Made by a program: the position numbers and the translations under genes | The notes under the pieces: generated by a model | What the model was told of the DNA's origin: nothing | What the model saw: the letters and a program-made list of their open reading frames with translations, nothing else | The model's database searches: none | Assembly: GCF_048892425.1 (NCBI RefSeq) | Contig: NZ_JBLZHU010000009.1 | Span: 1-64,000 of the forward strand | Origin: Pacificispira sp002696645 | Lineage (GTDB): Bacteria > Pseudomonadota > Alphaproteobacteria > UBA8366 > Aestuariispiraceae | Reading direction: 5' to 3' | DNA length: 64,000 bases | Shown: one piece after another, positions 52,409-62,239 of the stretch | Position numbering within the stretch: the first letter of the stretch is position 1 | Layout: each line of letters opens with the position of its first letter

Positions 52409-53680
52409 TTACCCCAGAGCCACGTTGTCGATGCCCACGATCTTATCGTAGAGCCAATAGAACACGAGAATCAGTGCCAGCAGAATAACGCCAAGCGCTG
52501 CAGCCAGTCCCCAGTTCAGCGAAGAAGAAATGTGGTAAGCGATCCGGTTTGAGATAAAGATCCCCGAGGTGCCCCCAACCAGTTCCGGTGTGATGTAGTA
52601 ACCAATAGACAGGATAAAGACCAGAATAGCCCCCGCCCCGATTCCTGGAATTGAATTGGGGAAGTAAACTTTCCAGAAGGCCGTCCAATCATTTGCCCCC
52701 AGAGATTTCGCCGCCCGGACATAGGAGGGAGATATCGTCTTCATGACCGAATAAAGTGGCAAAATCATAAAGGGTAGCAGGATATGGGTCATCGCAATGA
52801 TCGTCCCGAACTGATTATACATCAGTTCAAGTCGATTCTGATCGTCCAATATTCCAATGGAAACCAACAGATCATTGATAACCCCCTGTTGCTGCAACAG
52901 CACGATCCAGGAGGATGTGCGCACCAGCAACGATGTCCAGAACGGCAGCAGGACCAGAATCAACAACATGTTGGATGTGCGCATCGGCAGGTTCGACAGC
53001 AAAAAGGCAATTGGATATCCTAACAGAACGCAGGTCAGGGTAATCGTGAAGGACAGGACCAGCGTGCGGACGAACAATGTCAGATATATGCGCTCGTTCT
53101 CCGGGACCAGTTCAATGCCGTCTGGCGTCAGTTCCGCATCGGCGGCAGACAGAAAATACCCGGAGGTGTAATTGCCGGAAAAACGATGGATCGTCTGCCA
53201 GATTTCTACATTGCCCCAGTCCTTATCGATCGCGAGGAACTGTTCTTTGTAATTGCCAGGTTCCATCCGGTCTACCCGGCGGCCCGTTTTTCGGAACAGG
53301 CTGGAAACGCCGGGCGCTTCATAGTTCAGGCGCTGGCCCACACGGGTGTGGATTTTTTGTTCAGCGGCGATAACAAGATCGGCATGCATTGCCGCAAACA
53401 CGGCTTCGCCTGGCGCTTCATTCGAGGCAGGATCCCACTCCTGAAGGGCGACAACGGTTTTCGGCAGGGTATCTGGTACGATGGAGTTTTCGACAGACCG
53501 GAACAACATATCCGCAATCGGCGCAATGAAGCTGATGACAACGAATATCAGCAGCGGGGCGATCAGCATCAGGGCGCGAATTTTCTGGCGCCGCAGCGCA
53601 CGTGCTAAACTGACTTTCAGCGGCACACCATCTGCGGAAATTACTCCGGCATTACTTGCCTGTGCGTTACTCATCGTCAT
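52409..53680 (-). CDS. Polyamine-type ABC transporter permease (PotB-like)
   Basis: 423 residues, longer than usual PotB because of a large periplasmic insertion of about 130 residues between the first and second helices (about 60-200). The EAA loop is RAAKSLGANDWTAFWKVYFPNS. The upstream SBP gene is separated by 131 bp with a hairpin. Confidence 0.85.
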   Translation of the reverse strand: MTMSNAQASNAGVISADGVPLKVSLARALRRQKIRALMLIAPLLIFVVISFIAPIADMLFRSVENSIVPDTLPKTVVALQEWDPASNEAPGEAVFAAMHADLVIAAEQKIHTRVGQRLNYEAPGVSSLFRKTGRRVDRMEPGNYKEQFLAIDKDWGNVEIWQTIHRFSGNYTSGYFLSAADAELTPDGIELVPENERIYLTLFVRTLVLSFTITLTCVLLGYPIAFLLSNLPMRTSNMLLILVLLPFWTSLLVRTSSWIVLLQQQGVINDLLVSIGILDDQNRLELMYNQFGTIIAMTHILLPFMILPLYSVMKTISPSYVRAAKSLGANDWTAFWKVYFPNSIPGIGAGAILVFILSIGYYITPELVGGTSGIFISNRIAYHISSSLNWGLAAALGVILLALILVFYWLYDKIVGIDNVALG

Positions 53681-53775
53681 CCCCCATTCACGCTGAACCG
53701 ATTACGCCAAACCCAACCAACACTCAGTAAAATCAAAATTTACAAAAAAATAAAAATCATCTGAAAGGAACAAAC

Positions 53776-53803
53776 TGTCGGGGACGGCGCTCCGCCCCCG
53801 ACA
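53776..53803 (-). terminator. Hairpin after the binding-protein gene
   Basis: Arms TGTCGGGG and CCCCGACA (53776-53783 and 53796-53803), perfect 8 bp. Lies 8 bp beyond the stop of the binding-protein gene and before the permeases, where such hairpins often make the binding protein more abundant than the permeases by partial termination or mRNA protection. No U tract directly follows, so read-through is expected. Confidence 0.55.
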
Positions 53804-53810
53804 ATAGGCA

Positions 53811-54911
53811 TTACTGAGCCAACCATGCCTGGAATTTAGCATCCAGATCATCGCGGTTATCAGCCCACCACTCGTAGTTATACAGCAGTGTGTTCTTGGC
53901 GTTGTTCGGATCGGTCGGCATATGCGGGGCCATTTCGATGCCCAGTTCTGCATGCTTACCAACCAACGGTGCCGAAGACTTACGCGCCGGGCCGTAAGAG
54001 ATATACTTGGCCTGATCCGCAAGACGCTGCGTATCGGTGGCAAAGTAGATATAGTCCATAGCGCGCTTCAGGCGGTCTTCAGGCAGACCAGCCGGAACGA
54101 TCCAGCCGTCCAGGTCAAATACCTGCCAGTCCCACAGCATTTTAACCGGCTGCTTCTGTTCTTCGATGACAGAGAACAGACGACCGTTATAGGTCGAACC
54201 GATTACCGCTTCGCCATCGGCGAGGCGCTGGGGCGTTTCTGCACCGGCAGACCACCAGATCACGTCGTCACGGATCGTGGCGAGTTTAGCCAATGCCTGC
54301 TCAACGCCTGCATCGGTGGACAGCACGTCATAGATCTTGTCTGGTGCAACACCGTCACACAGCAGGGCCCATTCGACGTTGTTGATCGGGCGCTTTTCCA
54401 GGCTGCGTTTGCCGGGGAAGGTTTTGGTGTCGAAAACGGCACACAGGTCTTCCGGCTCTTTGCCGCCCCATTCGGCGACATCGGTGCGATAGCCAAAGGT
54501 CGTCGAATAAACGATCTGTGGGATATAGCAGGGGGAGACCAGCAATTCGCCAAAGTCTTCAGAAGCCGGGGTGCCGTCTGGCGCAGGGGCCAGATCCTTG
54601 TCCGGATCGATTTCAATGGCCAGGCCTTCATCGCACAGACGGATTGCATCCGCTGCAACGACGTCAACGACGTCCCAGGTGATGTTTCCCGCTTCCGCCA
54701 TGGCGCGCATTTTGGCCACGGCTTCGTTAGAGCTTTCATCGTTGATGATGTTCACATCGGGATTAAGCTTCATGTAGGGATCGTGATACGCCGCCTGCTG
54801 AGAGGCAGAGTAGGCTCCGCCCCAGGACACAATGGTCATATCTTCTGCTTGTGCAGAAGACATCGCCATCAGTGCCGCGGCTGCGGTAGCAAGGGTATAC
54901 ATGGATTTCAT
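53811..54911 (-). CDS. Polyamine-type ABC transporter substrate-binding protein
   Basis: 366 residues with signal peptide (MKSMYTLATAAAALMAMSSAQA). PotD/PotF-family periplasmic binding protein: WGGAYSASQQAAY, WDVVDVVAADAIRLCDEG, and DWQVFDLDGWIVPAGLPEDRLKRAMDYI. The family binds polyamines and also related cationic or amino-acid-type substrates. A hairpin lies 32-65 bp upstream of its start. Confidence 0.88.
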   Translation of the reverse strand: MKSMYTLATAAAALMAMSSAQAEDMTIVSWGGAYSASQQAAYHDPYMKLNPDVNIINDESSNEAVAKMRAMAEAGNITWDVVDVVAADAIRLCDEGLAIEIDPDKDLAPAPDGTPASEDFGELLVSPCYIPQIVYSTTFGYRTDVAEWGGKEPEDLCAVFDTKTFPGKRSLEKRPINNVEWALLCDGVAPDKIYDVLSTDAGVEQALAKLATIRDDVIWWSAGAETPQRLADGEAVIGSTYNGRLFSVIEEQKQPVKMLWDWQVFDLDGWIVPAGLPEDRLKRAMDYIYFATDTQRLADQAKYISYGPARKSSAPLVGKHAELGIEMAPHMPTDPNNAKNTLLYNYEWWADNRDDLDAKFQAWLAQ

Positions 54912-54942
54912 GGATTACTCCCTGGTTTAGCTGTTTCATGTC

Positions 54943-54976
54943 GTCCGAGTTTCGAGAACTCGAATTCGTCTCGGAC
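54943..54976. other. Hairpin between the ATPase and binding-protein genes
   Basis: Arms GTCCGAG (54943-54949) and CTCGGAC (54970-54976), with inner CGAG/CTCG. It lies in the 97-bp gap downstream of the ATPase gene. Without a U tract it is more likely an RNA processing site or small attenuator than a strong terminator. Confidence 0.45.
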
Positions 54977-55008
54977 GGGACGAATCCGATAACGGTTAAA
55001 TATTTTAC

Positions 55009-56097
55009 CTAGAGCACATCCAGCGCCCGGCAATCCTCTGTGACCCATCCGATCGGGGTAACTTCTCCGACTTTCAGGGCTGCGTGAGCATGGCTGTTGG
55101 CCACTTTCACAATAAATTCACTGCTGTCGCCCACTTCCATCCGGCACCGGATGTGGTCGCCCAGGTAAATCAGTTCGACGACCTTACCTGACATCTTATT
55201 GGGGACATCTTCATCGCCCAGAATAACGCGCTCGGGGCGGATCGACAGTTGGCTTTTCTCACCAACGCCACCGCATTTGACCGCCAATGCAGCCACCTTG
55301 TCGCCGCCGCCATCCAGCGTGACCTGTGCGATATCACCATCGACGGCGGTCACTTTGCCGGTCAGCTTGTTATTCTCACCAATGAATTGCGCAACAAAGG
55401 CATTCTCTGGCTTTTCATACAGGACTTCCGGGGCTGCTAACTGCTGCACCACACCATCGTTGAAAACGGCGATCCGGTTAGACATCGTCAAAGCTTCTGA
55501 TTGGTCATGCGTTACATAAACCACGGACACACCCAAAGATTCATGGATGTGTTTGATTTCAAACTGCATTTCTTCGCGCAGGTTTTTATCCAGCGCGCCC
55601 AGTGGTTCATCCATCAGCACCAGATCCGGCTCGAACACCAAAGCGCGCGCAACCGCGACGCGCTGCTGTTGACCACCAGACAATTGCCCAGGACGGCGAC
55701 CACCAAAATCATCCAATCGCACCATTCCCAAGGCACGCTTAACCTTTGCGTCTGAATCCGACTTGTTCATCCCGCGTACTTTCAACGGAAAGGCCAGGTT
55801 CTCAGCGACGCTCATATGCGGGAAAAGGGCGTAGTTCTGGAACACCATACCAATGCCGCGCTTGTGTGGGGGCACATTGTTGATGGGGCTGCCATTCAGA
55901 TAGATTTCGCCATTCGTTGCCGGCTCAAACCCCGCCAGCATCATCAGACAGGTCGTCTTTCCGGACCCCGATGGGCCCAGCATTGTAAGAAATTCGCCAC
56001 GTTCAATATCAATATTGAAGTTTTTTACGACGAGCGTCTCCCCATCATAGCTTTTCTGGACGTTCTCAAACCGAACGATGTAGTCGTCCTTATCCAT
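55009..56097 (-). CDS. Polyamine-type ABC transporter ATP-binding protein (PotA-like)
   Basis: 362 residues from ATG 56097, chosen over GTG 56109. ABC motifs: Walker A GPSGSGKTT (about 43-51), signature LSGGQQQR, Walker B LVLMDEPLGALD and a C-terminal TOBE-type domain. Energises uptake with the two permeases. First gene of the transporter operon. Confidence 0.93.
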   Translation of the reverse strand: MDKDDYIVRFENVQKSYDGETLVVKNFNIDIERGEFLTMLGPSGSGKTTCLMMLAGFEPATNGEIYLNGSPINNVPPHKRGIGMVFQNYALFPHMSVAENLAFPLKVRGMNKSDSDAKVKRALGMVRLDDFGGRRPGQLSGGQQQRVAVARALVFEPDLVLMDEPLGALDKNLREEMQFEIKHIHESLGVSVVYVTHDQSEALTMSNRIAVFNDGVVQQLAAPEVLYEKPENAFVAQFIGENNKLTGKVTAVDGDIAQVTLDGGGDKVAALAVKCGGVGEKSQLSIRPERVILGDEDVPNKMSGKVVELIYLGDHIRCRMEVGDSSEFIVKVANSHAHAALKVGEVTPIGWVTEDCRALDVL

Positions 56098-56506
56098 AGC
56101 TGCCCTCACCCCTTCAAAACAAAAATTGGTAGCAGTTGCGCAGAAGCTCAGGCCCGCGCACGACCGACGCGGTCATGTTGATAGTGGTTGAATTGCTGTG
56201 TGGTTTGGCAAAGCTCAAACCTACCCCCAAACTGTTGCAAACGTACCGACACTCAAACGCAAACGCATTTGTTGCTATATTTTCCGGTCGTTTTAACCCG
56301 TCCTTGGACGGGGTATCCCTGTCGACGAAATGGATCGTGAAAGTTGCCCATTCCTTAACCACTTGAAGCCTAACGCGTTGTGAACCGAATTGAAAAGCCC
56401 TAATTTCCCGAACATTGAAACTTTTGCGTCATATATTTTAATAATTCCGTCAAATCTGTGTATATTTATGGTGCGGCGCAAAAAAATGCAATTCGGTTTT
56501 GGTTAA
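56098..56506. other. Intergenic region between hemA and the transporter operon
   Basis: 409 bp without a credible gene. It is AT-rich around 56380-56500 and probably holds the promoter of the transporter operon. No terminator hairpin stood out after hemA. Confidence 0.4.
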
Positions 56507-57718
56507 TTAAGCGGCGCGTTTCAAATCCAACGCACCCCAGACATCGACCAGAGCGTCGGTCAATTTGGCGATAGCAGCGTCATCATGATAGGGCGTTGGT
56601 GTCAGTCGAAGACGTTCCGTGCCGCGATCCACTGTTGGATGATTAATGGGTTGTACATACAGGCGGTGTCGTTCCATCAACAGGTCGCTTGCCCGTCGAC
56701 AGGCGACAGGGTCCCCAACCAGGACCGGAACGATGTGGGTCACAGACGGCATAACCGGCAAGCCAGCTTTTAACAGGGATGCCTTCAGGGCTGCCGCGCG
56801 GTCCTGATGCTGATCCCGCAGGTTTTGAGAGGCCCGGACAATCTGAATGCTTTTGCGGGCGGCAGCGGCCACGCTGGGGGGCAGGGCCGTGGTGAAAATG
56901 AATCCATTGCCAAAGGACCGGACGAAATCCACCAGGACGGCAGATCCGGCAATGTAACCGCCGATAACGCCAAAGGCCTTGCCTAACGTGCCTTGAATGA
57001 TGTCCACACGATCCATCACGCCGTCGCGTTCGGCGACACCGGCCCCTGTCGGGCCATACATGCCAACTGCGTGGACCTCGTCCAGAAAGCTCAAAGCATT
57101 GTGGCGTTCACAGACATCCAGGATTTCGGCAATGGGGGCAATGTCACCATCCATTGAATAGACGGATTCAAAGGCAACCAATTTGGGGGCGGCCGGGTCG
57201 TCCATCAGGATCAGCCGTTCCAGATCCGCGGGGTCATTGTGCTTCCAGACCCGCTTTTCAGCCCTGGAGTGACGAATGCCCTCAATCATGGAATTGTGGT
57301 TCTTTGCATCAGAATAGATGATACAGCCAGGAATGCTGCGCGCCAGCGTCGACAAAACCGTCATGTTGGCGACATAGCCTGAGGTGAATATCAGGCCCGC
57401 ATCCTTGCCGTGCAGCGATGCCAGTTCTTCTTCCAACAATACATGCAGGTGATTGTTGCCAGAGATGTTTCGGGTTCCCCCTGCGCCGGTCCCATGGGTC
57501 TGCACTGCTTTCACCATTTCGGCGATCACATCGGGGTGCTGGCCCATGCCCATATAGTCATTTGAACACCAGACGGTGATGTCGTCCCGCGATCCAGACA
57601 CGTGCTTCAGCGCCGACGGAAAATGACCTGCACGACGTTCCAATTCCGCGAAAATGCGGTAATCACCGCGCGCTTTCAGTGCGTTAAGCTTCTCACTGAA
57701 AAATGCATCATAATCCAT
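56507..57718 (-). CDS. hemA: 5-aminolevulinate synthase
   Basis: 403 residues from ATG 57718 (AGGGAAAGG upstream); the longer frame to 57763 is rejected. PLP lysine K247 in QGTLGKAFGVIGGYIAGS; the glycine/succinyl-CoA site features CSNDYMGMGQHP and GTGAGGTRNISGNNH. It makes 5-aminolevulinate from glycine and succinyl-CoA, the alphaproteobacterial Shemin pathway to heme. Its location between an aminotransferase and a polyamine-type transporter is unusual. Confidence 0.95.
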   Translation of the reverse strand: MDYDAFFSEKLNALKARGDYRIFAELERRAGHFPSALKHVSGSRDDITVWCSNDYMGMGQHPDVIAEMVKAVQTHGTGAGGTRNISGNNHLHVLLEEELASLHGKDAGLIFTSGYVANMTVLSTLARSIPGCIIYSDAKNHNSMIEGIRHSRAEKRVWKHNDPADLERLILMDDPAAPKLVAFESVYSMDGDIAPIAEILDVCERHNALSFLDEVHAVGMYGPTGAGVAERDGVMDRVDIIQGTLGKAFGVIGGYIAGSAVLVDFVRSFGNGFIFTTALPPSVAAAARKSIQIVRASQNLRDQHQDRAAALKASLLKAGLPVMPSVTHIVPVLVGDPVACRRASDLLMERHRLYVQPINHPTVDRGTERLRLTPTPYHDDAAIAKLTDALVDVWGALDLKRAA

Positions 57719-57862
57719 TGGGTGCCTTTCCCTAATCGCTGACACGGCCGATACCACTGCCATATCGTACCCAGCCTGGGGTCAAATAGTCTCTCCAGGC
57801 GCGTTACATAACTGTTACGCCGACAAAAGTCCCTTGGTAAGGGTGTCGCAGGTGCACCGATC

Positions 57863-59245
57863 TCAGGCAGCCGCCTTTGACAGCGATTGCTCAACTTCAT
57901 TCAAGGCTGTGCCAAAGCGGCTCAGCATTTCATCGATTTCCGCCTTGCTGATAATCAATGGCGGGGAGAAGGCCAGCGTATCGGTTGGCATGCTGCGCAA
58001 GATCAGACCATGCTCTTGGGCCGCCATCATCACCTTTGCGCCAACGGCCAGGCTGGGCTCGAAGCTTTTCTTACTCGCCTTGTCCGCCACAAGCTCAATC
58101 GCGCCGATCAGACCGACACCGCGCACTTCGCCGACCAAGGGATGATCGGCAAATTCACGCAAGCGCGCTTGCAGATAGGGACCGACTTCCCGGATATGGG
58201 TCAGGATGTCGCGTTCCTCATATATATTCAGGGTTTCCAGCGCGACAGCCACGGCGGCTGGATGTCCTGAATAGGTATAGCCATGACCGAAAGTTCCAAT
58301 CTTGTTGGAATTCTGTGACACGGCGGACGCAATTTTCTCATTCACCATCAAGGCGGAAATTGGCAGATAGGCAGAGGACAGCGCCTTTGCGACGGTCATC
58401 ATGTCGGGCTGAATGCCAAATGTTTCGGACCCGAACATATTGCCTGTGCGCCCAAAGCCACAGATCACCTCATCGGCCAACAGCAGAATGTCGTACTTTT
58501 TCAGGATCGGCTGAATTTTCTGAAAATAAGTGCGGGGCGGAACAATCACGCCACCTGCCCCCATAACCGGTTCTGCAAAAAAGGCGGCAACGGTTTCCGG
58601 GTCTTCTTCCAGAATGCGCTTTTCAAGGTTTTCGGCCAGTCGGGTCGCGAAATCCTCTTCGCTTTCGCCTTCATGGGCGAACCGATAGTGATGCGGGCAA
58701 TCGACATGCATGATGTTTTCAATCGGCAGGTCGAAATCCCGATGATTGAAAGGCAGGCCGGTCAGGCTGGCGGTTGCGACGGTCACGCCATGATAGCCCT
58801 TAAGGCGCGCCAGGATTTTCTTCTTCTTCGGCTTGCCGATGGCATTGTGATAATACCAGATCAGCTTTACAGCCGTATCATTGGCCTCAGAACCGGAATT
58901 GGCGAAAAACACCTTGTCCATATTTCCGGGCACCATGCCGCACAGACGCTCTGCCAGATCGATGGCGGGGGTGTGCGTTTTATGGGTGAACAGGTGATAA
59001 TACGGCAATTCCTGCATCTGCTTCGTTGCGGCATCGACCAGGCGCTGCTCCCCAAAACCAAGCGATGTGCACCACAGGCCAGCCATGCCCTCGATATACT
59101 GTTTGCCCGCATCATCTGTGACCCAGACGCCAGACGCCTTCTCAACGATCAACGGCCCGATTTCCTTGTGCTTCTCCATATTTGTATAGGGATGCATCAC
59201 GTATTTGATGTCACGGGCGGCGGGGGAGTTGACGAGGTCTGACAT
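57863..59245 (-). CDS. Class III aminotransferase (omega-aminotransferase)
   Basis: 460 residues from ATG 59245 (ATG 59284 would add 13). PLP lysine K287 in VAKALSSAYLP, with D258 in LADEVICGFGRTG and the phosphate-binding SGSEAND (117-123). Such enzymes, including SpuC-like putrescine-pyruvate and taurine/beta-alanine aminotransferases, use omega-amino substrates. The polyamine-type transporter beyond hemA makes putrescine catabolism likely. 144 bp from hemA, so separate promoters are possible. Confidence 0.9.
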   Translation of the reverse strand: MSDLVNSPAARDIKYVMHPYTNMEKHKEIGPLIVEKASGVWVTDDAGKQYIEGMAGLWCTSLGFGEQRLVDAATKQMQELPYYHLFTHKTHTPAIDLAERLCGMVPGNMDKVFFANSGSEANDTAVKLIWYYHNAIGKPKKKKILARLKGYHGVTVATASLTGLPFNHRDFDLPIENIMHVDCPHHYRFAHEGESEEDFATRLAENLEKRILEEDPETVAAFFAEPVMGAGGVIVPPRTYFQKIQPILKKYDILLLADEVICGFGRTGNMFGSETFGIQPDMMTVAKALSSAYLPISALMVNEKIASAVSQNSNKIGTFGHGYTYSGHPAAVAVALETLNIYEERDILTHIREVGPYLQARLREFADHPLVGEVRGVGLIGAIELVADKASKKSFEPSLAVGAKVMMAAQEHGLILRSMPTDTLAFSPPLIISKAEIDEMLSRFGTALNEVEQSLSKAAA

Positions 59246-59486
59246 GGATAAAGTCCCGAGTTTGTCCAGAGTGGCGACAATCATTGCGCAACAGCTCTGG
59301 ATATGTGATCACAAGGCGCGAATACTATACCCCTGAAAAACCATCGGCAACCCGGCTGAACCAGATCGGGCAATGGAAATCCGCACTCTTCCAAGCTGCG
59401 TCAAATTGGCGTAGTAAGGAAGAGATAGATACGGTCGGCGCAGATCGGCAAAACAAAAAGTATGAACAGCGGAAAGGGGTGGAGGC

Positions 59487-60413
59487 GTGATTGTCGTCTT
59501 CGGATCGGTAAATATTGACATAGAAATGCGGGTGCAACGCCTGCCGCGCCCTGGGGAGACCTTGCTGACGCGCGATTATCTGATGACGCCGGGCGGAAAA
59601 GGGGCCAATCAGGCGCTGGCAGCAGCCAGAGGCGGCGCAGAGGTCCATCTGATCGGAATGGTTGGAAACGACAATTTCGGATCATTCGCTTTGGATTTAT
59701 TAAATGAACAGGGCGTGGATGTCGCCAATGTTGGCGAAGCGGTGGATCAGCATACTGGCTGTGCAACAATCTGGGTCGATGATTCCGGCGAAAACAGCAT
59801 CATCGTCGGCGCCGGCGCCAATATGGCCACAACGGCCTCTCAGGTTCCGGATGCTGTTCTTAATGAGTCCACAGTGCTGTTGATGCAGATGGAAGTTTCG
59901 CCGACGGAAAACTGGGCCCTGGTAAAGCGCGCCAAGGCCCAGGGTGCCCGCATTCTATTAAATGTTGCGCCTGCCGCCATGGTGCCAGAGGAAATCCTGA
60001 AAGCCGTCGATTATCTGGTGGTCAATGAGCTGGAAGGCCAGACCGTCGCGAAAGAGGTTGGTCTGGGGGTTGAACAGGCGACCCGTGTGCCGCGCGCATT
60101 GGCTAGCCGCTATGGGCTGACCTGCATTCTGACACTGGGCGGTGCCGGGCTGTTATGCTTTGGGGCTGACGGGGGCTGGTCAATACCCAGCCTGCCAGTG
60201 GCCGCCATCGATACCACAGCCGCGGGCGATGCCTTTGTCGGCAATCTCGCCGTTGCGCTGGATCAGGGCATGGATATAGAACAGGCCCTGCGATGGGGCT
60301 CTGTCGGGGCTGGCCTGAGCTGCACCAAAGAGGGCGCACAATCCGCAATGCCGCATCATGATGACGTGCTCGCAAATCTGGATCGTCTGCCCGCCAGTCG
60401 CAGATTGAGTTAG
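59487..60413 (+). CDS. PfkB family carbohydrate kinase (ribokinase-like)
   Basis: 308 residues from GTG 59487 with AAAGGGGTGGAGG upstream. Sugar-binding start GSVNIDIEMRVQRLPRPGE and GGKGANQALAAARGG (ribokinase type), and the catalytic D248 in DTTAAGDAFVGN. Phosphorylates ribose or a similar sugar. Diverges from the aminotransferase across 200 bp. Confidence 0.9.
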   Translation: MIVVFGSVNIDIEMRVQRLPRPGETLLTRDYLMTPGGKGANQALAAARGGAEVHLIGMVGNDNFGSFALDLLNEQGVDVANVGEAVDQHTGCATIWVDDSGENSIIVGAGANMATTASQVPDAVLNESTVLLMQMEVSPTENWALVKRAKAQGARILLNVAPAAMVPEEILKAVDYLVVNELEGQTVAKEVGLGVEQATRVPRALASRYGLTCILTLGGAGLLCFGADGGWSIPSLPVAAIDTTAAGDAFVGNLAVALDQGMDIEQALRWGSVGAGLSCTKEGAQSAMPHHDDVLANLDRLPASRRLS

Positions 60414-60519
60414 CTGGATCAGGGAGCGCTCGAAACAGATTACCCGTGACGTTGACTTAAAGTAGTAGTTCTGGTACATTTCTCCTTGATGGGTGCTGAG
60501 GGTTTTCCTTTCGGGGGGC

Positions 60520-62217
60520 ATGATGAAAGAACTTGTTTCCTATCTTTTCGGTGTGGAAAGCACTCTCGCTTTGCTCGCTTTTCTAGTTTTTATGGGCATC
60601 TTGTTTTGGTTGTTGCTGAGACGATACGCTAAGATTTCTGGCGATGTTGAGTTGCTTTCATGGTTTAGCATGTTGACCAATGTCTGGACGAAACGGCATT
60701 GGTATCTGGGCACATTTTTGGTCTATTTCGCAGCTTATGCGATTTGTTTTCGGTTCATCCTCGAACAATCTGATCTTCTTTACGAAAAAGTCCCATCAGA
60801 CGAATGGGCCAGTTTTATCGAAAACTTAGGCGTTCCAGGTGGGAAATACTTGGCTTATGCGTTAAGGGTGCCCGAGTTTTTTGGGCCTACAATTGCGTTT
60901 GTTGCTGTATTTTCGGTTTTGAAGTTTGGGGGCGGTTTTGACCGTTGGTTGCGCAGTAAGATCCAACAATTTGCCGCTATTCCAAAGAAAGTTCAGGTGT
61001 ACCGAAAAATTGTAGCGTCATCCAACATCGACCTTGGGTCTGATGTCGACATAGCCGACAGATTGAAGGTGCCTCTTCGTCAACATTTCGGCACGCCAAT
61101 TGATGAATCCAAGCCACTGGGGAGCGTTTTGCGCCGCTATACGCAGTTTGTTATCATTGTTGAATCCTGGAAAGATTCAGCGAACATTTTCCATGATTTT
61201 TGGGAAGCGCACCGAAGCAAGATACAAGAAACATGCTCTGAAGGGTATGATACGACGACGATGGATTTCGCTAATGCGCTAACCAACCACGAACAATTTA
61301 ACTATCCGCCACCGGATGTTAATGAGTGGGAGGAAAAACTTCAGAACGAAATAAACAAAATAATGCTAATTATTTCAGCGGGTTTAATAAAATTAGTAAA
61401 TTCCGGTGAGTCAGTATTTAGTATTTTAAGTAAAGTTGGGATTGAAGGGCACATTTTATTAAATCACGTTGTGAGAGTAAAAAAAGAGCGCACCAAGGAA
61501 ATCGTCTCCTTCTCAATTTTCTTCTCCTATATTGCGTATTATTTTATTTTAGTTGGTGTTATATCGATTCTTAGTCTGTTTGGTGTTGACGCGATCCCTG
61601 ATGAGGGTATTGGGCCTAAGACAATGATTGTTTGGCCCTCGCTTTTGGTTGCGTTTCTTTTCTCTATCGCATTCTTTCCTGTATATGTCGCGTTACGGCG
61701 CATGGAGATAAATGTGGAAACTCAGGACAGCTTGTTTATTGATCGACCGTCCTGGTCGGATTGTGCCGTTTCTCTGGTCCTGTCTAGCGTATCATTTGTA
61801 CTATTATCTGCTGTAATTTTGGGATTGTCAGCTTTTCTATTGCATGGAGGATTTCTGGAGTTTCGAGAGGAAATGTGGAACCTTCTTCCATTTACACTGA
61901 TCGTCGGGTCGGTTTCGGCGAGTTTTACTTTTTTACTTGAAAAGAAAACCGAAAGCACTGCGATGACAGTGCCGGAGACCTGCGGATTTGGTGCCCTGCT
62001 GATGCTCTCTACCTGCTTGGTACTTACTCTGAAGCGGCTAGCGCTTTCACAAGCTTCATCGCCTGAATTTCAGCAGATTTTTGCAGAATCGGCAGTAATT
62101 CGTGAAGTTTTCATTTCCGCAGCATTGTGCATCATCGGTGTTTTTATGGTTATTTGGTCGGTTTTACGGGAATACCGTCGGGGGAATAACGCCCTTCCGG
62201 CGCATATTCAGACATAA
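60520..62217 (+). CDS. Uncharacterised polytopic membrane protein
   Basis: 565 residues from ATG 60520 (GGGGGG upstream); a GTG 27 bp earlier is unlikely. Three hydrophobic helices in the first 120 residues, a soluble domain of about 190 residues (about 130-320), then about six more helices. The soluble domain has charged segments such as WKDSANIFHDFWEAHRSK and a helical stretch NEINKIMLIISAGLIKLVNSGE. No family was recognised. The gene is clearly AT-richer than its neighbours, suggesting horizontal transfer. It is convergent with the OmpA-like gene (22-bp gap). Confidence 0.65.
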   Translation: MMKELVSYLFGVESTLALLAFLVFMGILFWLLLRRYAKISGDVELLSWFSMLTNVWTKRHWYLGTFLVYFAAYAICFRFILEQSDLLYEKVPSDEWASFIENLGVPGGKYLAYALRVPEFFGPTIAFVAVFSVLKFGGGFDRWLRSKIQQFAAIPKKVQVYRKIVASSNIDLGSDVDIADRLKVPLRQHFGTPIDESKPLGSVLRRYTQFVIIVESWKDSANIFHDFWEAHRSKIQETCSEGYDTTTMDFANALTNHEQFNYPPPDVNEWEEKLQNEINKIMLIISAGLIKLVNSGESVFSILSKVGIEGHILLNHVVRVKKERTKEIVSFSIFFSYIAYYFILVGVISILSLFGVDAIPDEGIGPKTMIVWPSLLVAFLFSIAFFPVYVALRRMEINVETQDSLFIDRPSWSDCAVSLVLSSVSFVLLSAVILGLSAFLLHGGFLEFREEMWNLLPFTLIVGSVSASFTFLLEKKTESTAMTVPETCGFGALLMLSTCLVLTLKRLALSQASSPEFQQIFAESAVIREVFISAALCIIGVFMVIWSVLREYRRGNNALPAHIQT

Positions 62218-62239
62218 ATTTATAGCGAATTGCGTGTTC

